Shown one piece after another: positions 6,961 through 13,300 of a stretch of DNA of 24,008 bases. Positions within the stretch are counted from its first letter, which is position 1. Each line of letters begins with the position of its first letter. The translations under genes and the position numbers were made by a program. Location of the stretch: contig JAKQBN010000083.1 in assembly GCA_029559475.1 (NCBI GenBank), positions 1 through 24,008 on the forward strand, written 5' to 3'. This stretch comes from a bacterium. Its GTDB lineage: Bacteria; UBA4055. The notes under the pieces were generated by a model. It saw nothing but the letters and a program-made list of their open reading frames with translations. It was not told the DNA's origin and did no database searches.

Positions 6961-9120
6961 ATGAACGTACAGGAACTGAAAGCAAAGCATAAGCTGCTGA
7001 AGGAATTCAGCTATCCTCACAAAGAACTTTTCAGAGGTTATACGGATAAAGTTCTTTATATCAACATGGACACGAACGAAGTTAAAGAAAAAGCGGTTCC
7101 GGCTGCTATGAAAGAAAAATTCATCGGCGGAAAAGGTTACGGACTGAGGCTTTTATGGGACGGAACAAGGCCAGATACAAAGTGGAACGATAATGACAAC
7201 GAGATAATCATTTCTCCCGGGCCGATATCAGGGATCACCCAGTACGCCGGATCGGGCAAATCTCTCGTCGTTTCGATCTCCCCGCTGACCGATATAGTTA
7301 TCGACAGTAATGTGGGCGGTTATTTCGGACCTTTCCTGAAGTTTTCAGGCTTCGATGCTTTGGAAATTCAGGGAAAAGCTAAAAATGATGTGATCATCGT
7401 AATTGACGGCATAAATCATAAGATCTCGATCGAAGAAGCACCGGGCGAGGAGATCGACAGCCACATCATAGCCGAACAGCTTACCGAAATGTATTCCGAG
7501 ACTTCAGATCCGAGGGACATGAAGAACGTTTCGGTAATTTCGGCAGGAATGGCCGCGCAGAACACCCTTATAGGACTCCTGAACTTCAGCTGGTACGACA
7601 TTAAAAGGAAAAAATGCCGATTAAAACAGGCCGGCAGGGGCGGTATCGGCACCGTTTTAAGAGATAAAAAGATCAAAGCGGTCGTAGTTAAGGTTCCGGG
7701 TATATCTCAGGATCCGAACCATGTAGCAGATATGGAACCGATAAAAGAAAGAGGAGCGAGATTCGCCCGCGAGATGAAGGAACTTGATGCTCAGCAGTGC
7801 AGGATGAAGCAAGAGGGTACTGCTCATCTGGTTAATGTTATGAACGATTACGACCTTCTTCCGACGCATAACTTCAAGTTCGGATCTCATAAAGAAGCGG
7901 ACAAAATCCATTCACGCGTATGGAACAGCAAATTCACTCAGGGTATGAACGACGGATGCTGGATCGGCTGCACGATGAACTGCTGCAAGGGCGTCGACGA
8001 TTTCGAACTTAAAACCGGACCGTATAAAGGACACAAAGTTATAGTGGACGGACCGGAATACGAGACCGCGGCCGGCGTAGGGTCGAATATCGGGATATTT
8101 AACCCGGAAGCAATAATCGAACTGAATTTTTACTGCGATACATACGGAATAGACACGATCTCGTTCGGAACTCTTGTAGCTTTCGCTATGGAATGCTACG
8201 AAAAAGGTATCATCAATAAGGAGAGGACAGGCGGACTGGAACTGAATTTCGGGAACATAGACGCCTCGCTTGAACTGATCCATCAGATGGCTAGAGGCGA
8301 AGGTTTCGGCAAGATCGCCGGTTTGGGTGTAAGGAAGATGAAGAATTATTTCGCCGAGCATTACGGCGCAGACATTAATTTCATGAACGACATTGGAATG
8401 GAGAACAAAGGCCTCGAGTATTCGCAGTACGTATCCAAAGAATCTCTGGCCCAGCAGGGCGGATACGCTATGACGAACAAGGGTCCGCAGCATGATGAGG
8501 CATGGCTGATATTCATGGACATGGTAAGCAACAGGATACCGACATTCGAGAACAAGGCTGAAGCGCTCCACTATTTCCCGATGTTCAGGACATGGTTCGG
8601 GCTGATGGGTCTCTGCAAGCTTCCGTGGAACGATGTCGAGCCGGAAAGCAACGCTCTTGAAGCGGAACCGAATAAAGTTCCCGAGCACGTTGATAACTAT
8701 GTCACGATATACAACGCCGTTACAGGCAGCAACATAGACAAGCACGAGCTGATCAGACAATCGGAAAGAGTTTACAACTTTCAGAGGACATTTAATATCA
8801 GACGCGGATACGGACTGAGAAAGCACGACGCTCAGCCTTACAGAGCAGCGGGGCCGGTTACTGCTGAAGAGTACCTGAGCAGGCAGGAACTTTATGACAA
8901 ACAGATGAAAGAACTGATCGGGGTCGACCCGAAAGAAAAAACCGTAGAGGAAAAGGTCGCGATAACAAGGAAATACAGGGAGAACCGTTACGAACAGCTT
9001 CTCGATGCGGTTTATAAGAGAAGGGGATGGACACCGAACGGCGTTCCAACTCTGGAGCATATGAGAGATCTTGGTATGGATCTTCCGGAAGTAGTCGAAG
9101 TTCTTAAGAAACATTTATAG
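6961..9120 (+). CDS. Aldehyde:ferredoxin oxidoreductase family tungsten/molybdenum enzyme
   Basis: 719 aa. Family members oxidise aldehydes or related substrates with a bis-pterin W or Mo cofactor and pass electrons to ferredoxin. The N-terminal pterin-binding domain is clear: 'FIGGKGYGLRLLWD', 'SPGPISGI', 'GSNVGG'-like 'IDSNVGGYFGPFLKFSGFDALEI', and 'GRGGIGTVLRDKKIKAV'. The [4Fe-4S] ligands are C333-x3-C337-x3-C341, with a fourth Cys at about 552 in GLCKLPW. 'VDGPEYETAAGVGSNIGI' follows the cluster as in the family. The cluster spacing is x3-x3 rather than the CxxCxxxC of Pyrococcus AOR. At about 700 aa it is longer than classical AOR (about 600) and closer in length to E. coli YdhV. No signal peptide, so cytoplasmic. 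The substrate is unknown. SD agga; first gene of the operon. Confidence 0.92.
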   Translation: MNVQELKAKHKLLKEFSYPHKELFRGYTDKVLYINMDTNEVKEKAVPAAMKEKFIGGKGYGLRLLWDGTRPDTKWNDNDNEIIISPGPISGITQYAGSGKSLVVSISPLTDIVIDSNVGGYFGPFLKFSGFDALEIQGKAKNDVIIVIDGINHKISIEEAPGEEIDSHIIAEQLTEMYSETSDPRDMKNVSVISAGMAAQNTLIGLLNFSWYDIKRKKCRLKQAGRGGIGTVLRDKKIKAVVVKVPGISQDPNHVADMEPIKERGARFAREMKELDAQQCRMKQEGTAHLVNVMNDYDLLPTHNFKFGSHKEADKIHSRVWNSKFTQGMNDGCWIGCTMNCCKGVDDFELKTGPYKGHKVIVDGPEYETAAGVGSNIGIFNPEAIIELNFYCDTYGIDTISFGTLVAFAMECYEKGIINKERTGGLELNFGNIDASLELIHQMARGEGFGKIAGLGVRKMKNYFAEHYGADINFMNDIGMENKGLEYSQYVSKESLAQQGGYAMTNKGPQHDEAWLIFMDMVSNRIPTFENKAEALHYFPMFRTWFGLMGLCKLPWNDVEPESNALEAEPNKVPEHVDNYVTIYNAVTGSNIDKHELIRQSERVYNFQRTFNIRRGYGLRKHDAQPYRAAGPVTAEEYLSRQELYDKQMKELIGVDPKEKTVEEKVAITRKYRENRYEQLLDAVYKRRGWTPNGVPTLEHMRDLGMDLPEVVEVLKKHL

Positions 9121-9124
9121 ATAT

Positions 9125-9328
9125 ATGGCCGAAATCATTGTCAATGGTCATAAAATAAGCTGGAAAGAGGGTATGACGGTCCAGGATGTTCTGGACGCGA
9201 TGAAGTACACTTTTAAGCTTATAATCGTAAAAGTGAATGGCGAACTTGTAAAAAGGGAAATGTACGGAAGTTATTCTGTTCCCGATAATGCCGATGTTGA
9301 AGTAAATCATTTAATAAGCGGAGGATAA
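9125..9328 (+). CDS. ThiS/MoaD-like sulfur carrier protein
   Basis: 67 aa beta-grasp protein ending in the diagnostic Gly-Gly ('VNHLISGG'), with 'ISWKEGMTVQDVLDAM' and 'VKVNGELVKREMYGSYSVPDNADVEV' as in ThiS/MoaD. The C-terminal glycine is adenylated and thiocarboxylated by an E1-like enzyme. It starts 4 bp after the AOR stop without an SD, so translation is probably coupled. The nearby thiF-type gene is its likely partner. Lying beside an AOR enzyme, it may serve in making or sulfurating the W/Mo-pterin cofactor rather than thiamine; that is inference, since thiG, thiH and thiC are not here. Confidence 0.9.
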   Translation: MAEIIVNGHKISWKEGMTVQDVLDAMKYTFKLIIVKVNGELVKREMYGSYSVPDNADVEVNHLISGG

Positions 9329-9330
9329 AG

Positions 9331-9612
9331 ATGTTCAAGGTGAACGAATATTTTGACGGTAAAGTGAAATCGATAGGCTTTAAAACCGGAGATTTTCCCG
9401 CAACGGCCGGAGTTATGGCGGACGGGGAATATGAATTCGGTACATCATCGAAAGAATTCATGACGGTCACAAGCGGAAAGCTCGATGTTATGCTTCCCGG
9501 CGAATCGAAATGGAAAACGTACGGACCGAACGAGACCTTCATTGTCGATCCGAACGTGAAATTCAAGGTTAAATCACACGGGGACACATCGTATATCTGC
9601 ATCTATAAATAA
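9331..9612 (+). CDS. ppnP: Pyrimidine/purine nucleoside phosphorylase (DUF1255)
   Basis: 93 aa, matching E. coli PpnP (94 aa) nearly end to end by pattern: 'VNEYFDGKVKSIGF', 'AGVMADGEYEFGTSSKEFMTVTSG' (in order), and a C-terminal 'TSYICIY'. PpnP is a small cupin-fold enzyme that splits nucleosides with phosphate to give base and ribose 1-phosphate. The SD site ggagg is formed by the two C-terminal Gly codons of the preceding thiS gene, so the two are tightly coupled. Its position inside an AOR-ThiS-ThiF operon is unusual and suggests a nucleoside- or pterin-related step, or simply co-regulation. Confidence 0.92.
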   Translation: MFKVNEYFDGKVKSIGFKTGDFPATAGVMADGEYEFGTSSKEFMTVTSGKLDVMLPGESKWKTYGPNETFIVDPNVKFKVKSHGDTSYICIYK

Positions 9613-9617
9613 TATCG

Positions 9618-9651
9618 CCGAAGGTATTTTCGGAAAAAATCCCGAAGGGAT
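9618..9651 (+). promoter_or_regulatory. Two small hairpins covering the thiF start
   Basis: Stem CCGAA/TTCGG (9618-9622 with 9629-9633) and stem ATCCC/GGGAT (9639-9643 with 9647-9651, triloop GAA). The second contains the first bases of the ATG at 9650. They could limit initiation or serve as a processing site between ppnP and thiF. Stems are short, so this is tentative. Confidence 0.3.
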
Positions 9652-10225
9652 GACCGATAAACTCTCCCGTTCGGTCGTGGCAGTCGCAGGCTGCGGCGGG
9701 ATAGGTTCGAACGCGGCAGTTTCGCTCGTTCGGGCAGGGATAGGCGAGCTCATCATCGCCGATATGGACATTATAGAAGCTTCCAATCTGAACAGACAGT
9801 ATTTTTTCGCTGATGAGATCGGGTTAAAAAAGGTATTCACGCTCAAATCAAGGCTGAACAGCATTAATCAGGACTGCAGGATCACTGCTTATAACGTCGA
9901 GATCGTCAGGGAGGATGTTAAAAAGCTGTTCGGCGCGGCGGATATTCTTATCGAAGCTTTCGATAATGCTGAGAGCAAGCAGTGGCTAATTGAAGAATGG
10001 GCATCGCTTTATCCCGACAGGCCTGTAGTTTCAGGCAACGGTCTTTCCGGGTATGGAAATTTCGAGAGCATCAAGATACGGAGAAGCGGTAATATTTATT
10101 TTTGCGGCGACGGGACTTCAGAACTGGCGGACGGGTTGTGTTCAGCAAGAGTAGCGATCATATCGAATATTCAGGCGAATCTTGCTATTGAACTTTTAAT
10201 GAAAATTAAAGAGGCGGCTGTATGA
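9650..10225 (+). CDS. ThiF family 2 (short E1-like) adenylyltransferase
   Basis: 191 aa. The ATP-binding glycine motif GCGGIGSN is at 15-22, followed by 'IIADMDIIEASNLNRQYFF' with the conserved Asp and Arg, and 'EAFDNAESKQWLIEE' and 'VVSGNGLSGYG' as in the short ThiF class found in anaerobes. It adenylates the C-terminal Gly of a ThiS/MoaD-like carrier, here most likely the protein encoded at 9125-9328. The frame is open upstream to 9560 but has no ATG/GTG/TTG there; residues before the ATG (Asn-Ile-Ala-Glu-Gly-Ile-Phe...) look somewhat like the usual lead-in, so a non-standard start is possible. Its stop overlaps the next ATG (ATGA). Confidence 0.88.
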   Translation: MTDKLSRSVVAVAGCGGIGSNAAVSLVRAGIGELIIADMDIIEASNLNRQYFFADEIGLKKVFTLKSRLNSINQDCRITAYNVEIVREDVKKLFGAADILIEAFDNAESKQWLIEEWASLYPDRPVVSGNGLSGYGNFESIKIRRSGNIYFCGDGTSELADGLCSARVAIISNIQANLAIELLMKIKEAAV

Positions 10226-10614
10226 AAAAGACCAACATTTATCTTGAGGTTCTTAAGTTCGGTGCTGAGAACATGAGTATGGGTATCAGCTATAACGAGG
10301 CTTTGAAGCATCTTGGCTATAATGCTCCGAAAGGCGATTTTGAGCTTTATTTTAACAACTGGTTCTACGATAATTTTCATTCCGAATGCGTTCCTGTACT
10401 TAAAAAGAAACAGAATGAGAGCGTTATTCTGACAAGGGATGATCTTAATGAAGCTAACGGACATAAGGTTTTTCTTACGAGCAGTGCTTATTTTAAGTAT
10501 ATGTCCTATACTAGCGACGGTGTTTCGAAAGGAACTCTGGTAGGTATTATTCTGGCTTCGGTCTCTCTTGTTATCAGTCTGGCTACATACCTGTTTATTC
10601 TTATCAGGTTATAG
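10222..10614 (+). CDS. Unknown protein with one C-terminal membrane segment
   Basis: 130 aa. The ATG overlaps the thiF stop by 4 bp (ATGA), and gaggcgg provides the SD, so it belongs to the AOR operon. The soluble part of about 100 residues has no motif I recognise ('GISYNEALKHLGYNAPKGDFELYF'-like opening, single Cys at about 55). Residues about 105-128 form one hydrophobic helix ending in 'LIRL', a tail-anchor layout. It might tether the AOR system to the membrane, but nothing in the sequence proves this. It ends the operon. Confidence 0.75.
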   Translation: MKKTNIYLEVLKFGAENMSMGISYNEALKHLGYNAPKGDFELYFNNWFYDNFHSECVPVLKKKQNESVILTRDDLNEANGHKVFLTSSAYFKYMSYTSDGVSKGTLVGIILASVSLVISLATYLFILIRL

Positions 10615-10994
10615 ATTTATATAACTTATACTGATTTTTTTCAATTATTATTTATTGCTCGACATAACTTCATTTCCAAACGAACCCTGCCTCATCAGGC
10701 CGATCACTACTTTAAAGCATTTACCGCACCGGCAGGTAAAGAGGTGTAACGGGATCCGTTTGTATCTGAATTATGTCTCGCGGCATGACCGATGGAGGTG
10801 ATAGTACCCGATATAATTCATGAAGGATCGACATCCGTTACGTTTTTGATCTAGCCGGTACGTGTTAATATCAAAAAAAGCGATTGAACGGATGGCTGCA
10901 GGATGAGATACTTAATGAAGTTATACCGGGTATTCTATTAATGTCGGTTCTAGCTGGTTGCGGCCTGTTTAGAAAAATGATATGACGAGACAGT
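10615..10994. other. Gene-free 380-bp stretch rich in complementary arms; candidate structured RNA or decayed element
   Basis: No convincing gene on either strand. Nested complementarity is seen: GTAACGG (10746-10752) with CCGTTAC (10835-10841), GATCC (10753-10757) with GGATC (10825-10829), and TGAATTAT (10767-10774) with ATAATTCA (10813-10820), forming one long interrupted hairpin. Neighbouring stems are TTTACC/GGTAAA (10720-10740), CCTG/CAGG (10686-10699) and TTTTTGAT/ATCAAAAA (10843-10877). On the minus strand one frame is open from 10911 to a stop at 10648 except for one TAA at 10771-10773, and reads Cys-x-Cys-Gly-Lys-Cys near 10720-10737. Both an ncRNA and a decayed mobile-element relic fit. 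It does not show RNase P, tmRNA or SRP signatures. Confidence 0.45.
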
Positions 10995-11441
10995 TTACGA
11001 CTGACAGGTGTAGAGTCTGGCGGGTTTCTCGCCTGCGACAACACTGCGGATTATTTCCGGCAGAATGTCAGGTTTGAGATTAAAATCATCAATATCATCA
11101 ACATCGGCCCAAATGAACTCAATGTGAGGTTCTTTTGAGACAAAGTCAGATTCTTTCAGTTTTTTATCAGGGTGAAATAAAAAATAATATGCTATCTCAT
11201 GGCATTTTACGCCTTTCGCATCCGTAAAAATATTCTCGATAACGGTAATGAACTTGCCGCATCTGCCGTTTATCCCCAATTCCTCCAATATCTCCCTGAT
11301 CAGTGCCGATTCCGCCTTCTCGCCGAATTCGATATGGCCGCCCGGCAGAAAAGTATAATCATGTCCGACCTGACGCACAAGAAGCAGTCTGTCGTTTTTT
11401 AAAATTAATGCTCTGGAGATATTTTCTATAACAGATTCCAT
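10995..11441 (-). CDS. Nudix hydrolase
   Basis: 148 aa from the ATG at 11441, which has ggggg/gaag 8 bp upstream; a TTG at 11468 would add nine poor residues. The Nudix box is complete: GHIEFGEKAESALIREILEELGI fits Gx5Ex7REUxEExGU (the motif spans about residues 36-58 of the short form). It hydrolyses a nucleoside diphosphate linked to another group; the exact substrate cannot be told. It is transcribed away from the histidine kinases, and its promoter overlaps theirs. Confidence 0.9.
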   Translation of the reverse strand: MESVIENISRALILKNDRLLLVRQVGHDYTFLPGGHIEFGEKAESALIREILEELGINGRCGKFITVIENIFTDAKGVKCHEIAYYFLFHPDKKLKESDFVSKEPHIEFIWADVDDIDDFNLKPDILPEIIRSVVAGEKPARLYTCQS

Positions 11442-11469
11442 TTGCACTTCCCCCGGACCGATATACAAT

Positions 11470-11491
11470 ATAATGTAATTTAATACATTAT
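11470..11491. repeat. 22-bp palindrome upstream of the Nudix gene
   Basis: ATAATGTA (11470-11477), 6-bp spacer, TACATTAT (11484-11491): perfect 8-bp arms. It lies in the leader of the predicted Nudix transcript, or in the spacer of an alternative TTAACA...TATATT promoter, and has the form of a repressor operator. Confidence 0.5.
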
Positions 11492-11508
11492 GTTAAAAAT
11501 TCATAATA

Positions 11509-11537
11509 ATATTACAGCTTTAAAATTAACTTGTCAA
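11509..11537 (-). promoter_or_regulatory. Probable Nudix promoter
   Basis: Minus strand TTGACA (11532-11537), 17-bp spacer, TAATAT (11509-11514). Its -35 overlaps, on the opposite strand, the -35 of the kinase promoter, so the two promoters should compete for RNA polymerase. Confidence 0.5.
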
Positions 11538-11559
11538 ATTTTATAATGAAAGTTATATT
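11531..11559 (+). promoter_or_regulatory. Promoter of the first TPR histidine kinase
   Basis: TTGTCA (11531-11536), 17-bp spacer, TATATT (11554-11559). The -10 ends 25 bp before the ATG at 11585. The second kinase has the same boxes, spacer and distance, which supports both. Confidence 0.65.
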
Positions 11560-11584
11560 CCTGCGAATCTAAATGGCCGAAGAG

Positions 11585-13243
11585 ATGGAGAAACTGAAAA
11601 AAGAGCTGGATGAAGCGGTAAAGCAATTAAAGAACGAACTCGTAAAAAATTTCAACGGGAAAAACTTCGAAAGGATCTCAGAAACCGCGAATTACATACT
11701 GATGAAAGCATCGGAGATCGATTATCATAATGCGAAATGTGAAGCTCTGAATATTTTGGGAGGCGCGTGTTTTAATATATGCGACTATGCTAAATCGCAA
11801 AGCTATTATATCGAATCAATAAACATAGCTGAAAATATTAAGAACGAAGAATACCTTGCAGCAGGATATAACAACATCGGGATAATTTTTTTCACGCTTG
11901 AGCAGTTCGATAAAGCTCTGGAATACTATCTGAAAGCTCTCGAAATTAAACTGAAGTCTGAAAATAAAGCCAGCATATCTACAGCCTACAACAATATCGG
12001 GCTGATATATAATGTAATGAAAGATCAGGATAAAGCGCTGGAATATTTCAACAGGTCTTTGGAGCTTGACTCAGAAGCTAATAACAGGTTTGCCCTATGC
12101 CGCGACTACAATAACATCGGTCTTGCATACGATGAAAAAGAAGAGTATGATAAAGCTCTGGATTATTTCAGTAAGTCTTACGATATAAGCCGAGATGAAA
12201 AAAACAGCAAATGGGTGGCGGCTTCATTACTCAATTTGTCGAAAACATATTTGAATAAAGACGATCCCGAAAGCGCGCTTGTCAAAGCTCTCGAAGGCGA
12301 GAATATAGCTATCATCATCAATTCCAATTCACATCTGCTAAGATTGTATAAGCTGATATCTGAAGCTTATAAGAAAAAGTGCGATTTTAAAAACTCACTT
12401 GAATATTATGAAAAATACATCGACCTGAAAGAATCCATATACAAAGATGAATCGAAGAATAAAATAATCGAGATGCAGATAAAGTATGAATCAGAGAAAA
12501 AACAGAGGGACGCGGAAGTATTCAGGCTGAGAAATGAAGAGCTGTCAATTCTGAACACGACTAAGGACAAATTCTTCAGGATCATACACCACGACCTTTT
12601 AAACCCGTTCACCGCGATACACACAACATCGGAGTTTCTCGACAAATACTACGAAAAGATCGATGAGAAGAAAAGGCGGAACTACATAAAAGGGATCTCT
12701 GAATCCTCGGAACGCCTTTTAAAGCTGATGGACAATCTTTTCGAATGGGTGAAAACGCAGACTGGGCAGCTTGATCATAAACCCGAGGAAGTAAACATCA
12801 GAGACATTGTCGACCATAATCTGTCACTATTAAAAAACAACATTCACGGAAAAGATATTAACGTAGAGTTAAAACTTCCGAAAAAATGCTCTGTGCTAGC
12901 AGACAGGAACATGACAGACACGATCATCAGAAATCTGATAGCGAACGCGATCAAGTTCACTCATAACAAAGGCAACATTTCAATTTCGGGAAAATGCAGG
13001 AACGGAATATTCAGCCTTACTGTAGAGGATGACGGAACAGGTATGACGAAGGATCAGCAGAACAGACTTTTTAAAGTGTCCGAAACTTTTACCACTCCCG
13101 GAACGAATGATGAGAAAGGAACAGGTCTGGGTTTGATACTGGTAAAAGAATTTCTGGATATAAATAACGGAAACATTAGTGTCAAAAGCAGGCCCGGAAA
13201 AGGGAGCAGTTTTACTATATCTCTACAATCGCCAAAAAATTAA
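11585..13243 (+). CDS. TPR-repeat cytosolic sensor histidine kinase (copy 1)
   Basis: 552 aa from the ATG at 11585. This start is chosen because it aligns with copy 2 and lies the same 25 bp from the -10; an ATG at 11573 is possible but leaves almost no leader. The N-terminal half carries tetratricopeptide repeats of the 'YNNIG' type (about residues 40-280, three clear repeats), then a helical linker, the H box FRIIHHDLLNPF with the phospho-acceptor His before Asp (about residue 336), the N box NLIANAIKFT, and G boxes 'DDGTGM' and 'GTGLGL'. There is no membrane segment, so it senses an internal or protein-borne signal through the TPRs. No response regulator lies nearby, so it is an orphan kinase. 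Confidence 0.92.
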   Translation: MEKLKKELDEAVKQLKNELVKNFNGKNFERISETANYILMKASEIDYHNAKCEALNILGGACFNICDYAKSQSYYIESINIAENIKNEEYLAAGYNNIGIIFFTLEQFDKALEYYLKALEIKLKSENKASISTAYNNIGLIYNVMKDQDKALEYFNRSLELDSEANNRFALCRDYNNIGLAYDEKEEYDKALDYFSKSYDISRDEKNSKWVAASLLNLSKTYLNKDDPESALVKALEGENIAIIINSNSHLLRLYKLISEAYKKKCDFKNSLEYYEKYIDLKESIYKDESKNKIIEMQIKYESEKKQRDAEVFRLRNEELSILNTTKDKFFRIIHHDLLNPFTAIHTTSEFLDKYYEKIDEKKRRNYIKGISESSERLLKLMDNLFEWVKTQTGQLDHKPEEVNIRDIVDHNLSLLKNNIHGKDINVELKLPKKCSVLADRNMTDTIIRNLIANAIKFTHNKGNISISGKCRNGIFSLTVEDDGTGMTKDQQNRLFKVSETFTTPGTNDEKGTGLGLILVKEFLDINNGNISVKSRPGKGSSFTISLQSPKN

Positions 13244-13246
13244 GTC

Positions 13247-13275
13247 TTGTCAAAAAAATAGCGGCTGATTATATT
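13247..13275 (+). promoter_or_regulatory. Promoter of the second TPR histidine kinase
   Basis: TTGTCA (13247-13252), 17-bp spacer, TATATT (13270-13275), directly after the stop of copy 1. Same boxes and 25-bp distance to the ATG as for copy 1. Confidence 0.65.
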
Positions 13276-13300
13276 ATCTGTAACATTTGGAAAAGAAGCG

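Noticed and set aside
7912-9114. Long open frame of 400 codons on the minus strand opposite the AOR gene
   Set aside because: It lies wholly antisense to a gene with unmistakable family motifs, has no SD, and its composition is that of an antisense shadow.
10761-10870. Weak resemblance of a plus-strand frame ('MSRG', 'DLAG') to REP-associated tyrosine transposases
   Set aside because: The match is a few residues with stops between and no HxH or catalytic Tyr context.
10884-10983. Plus-strand frame reading like a tiny lipoprotein signal (hydrophobic run then AGCG)
   Set aside because: Only a TTG start without SD, stops soon after, and lies in the structured gap; more likely chance.
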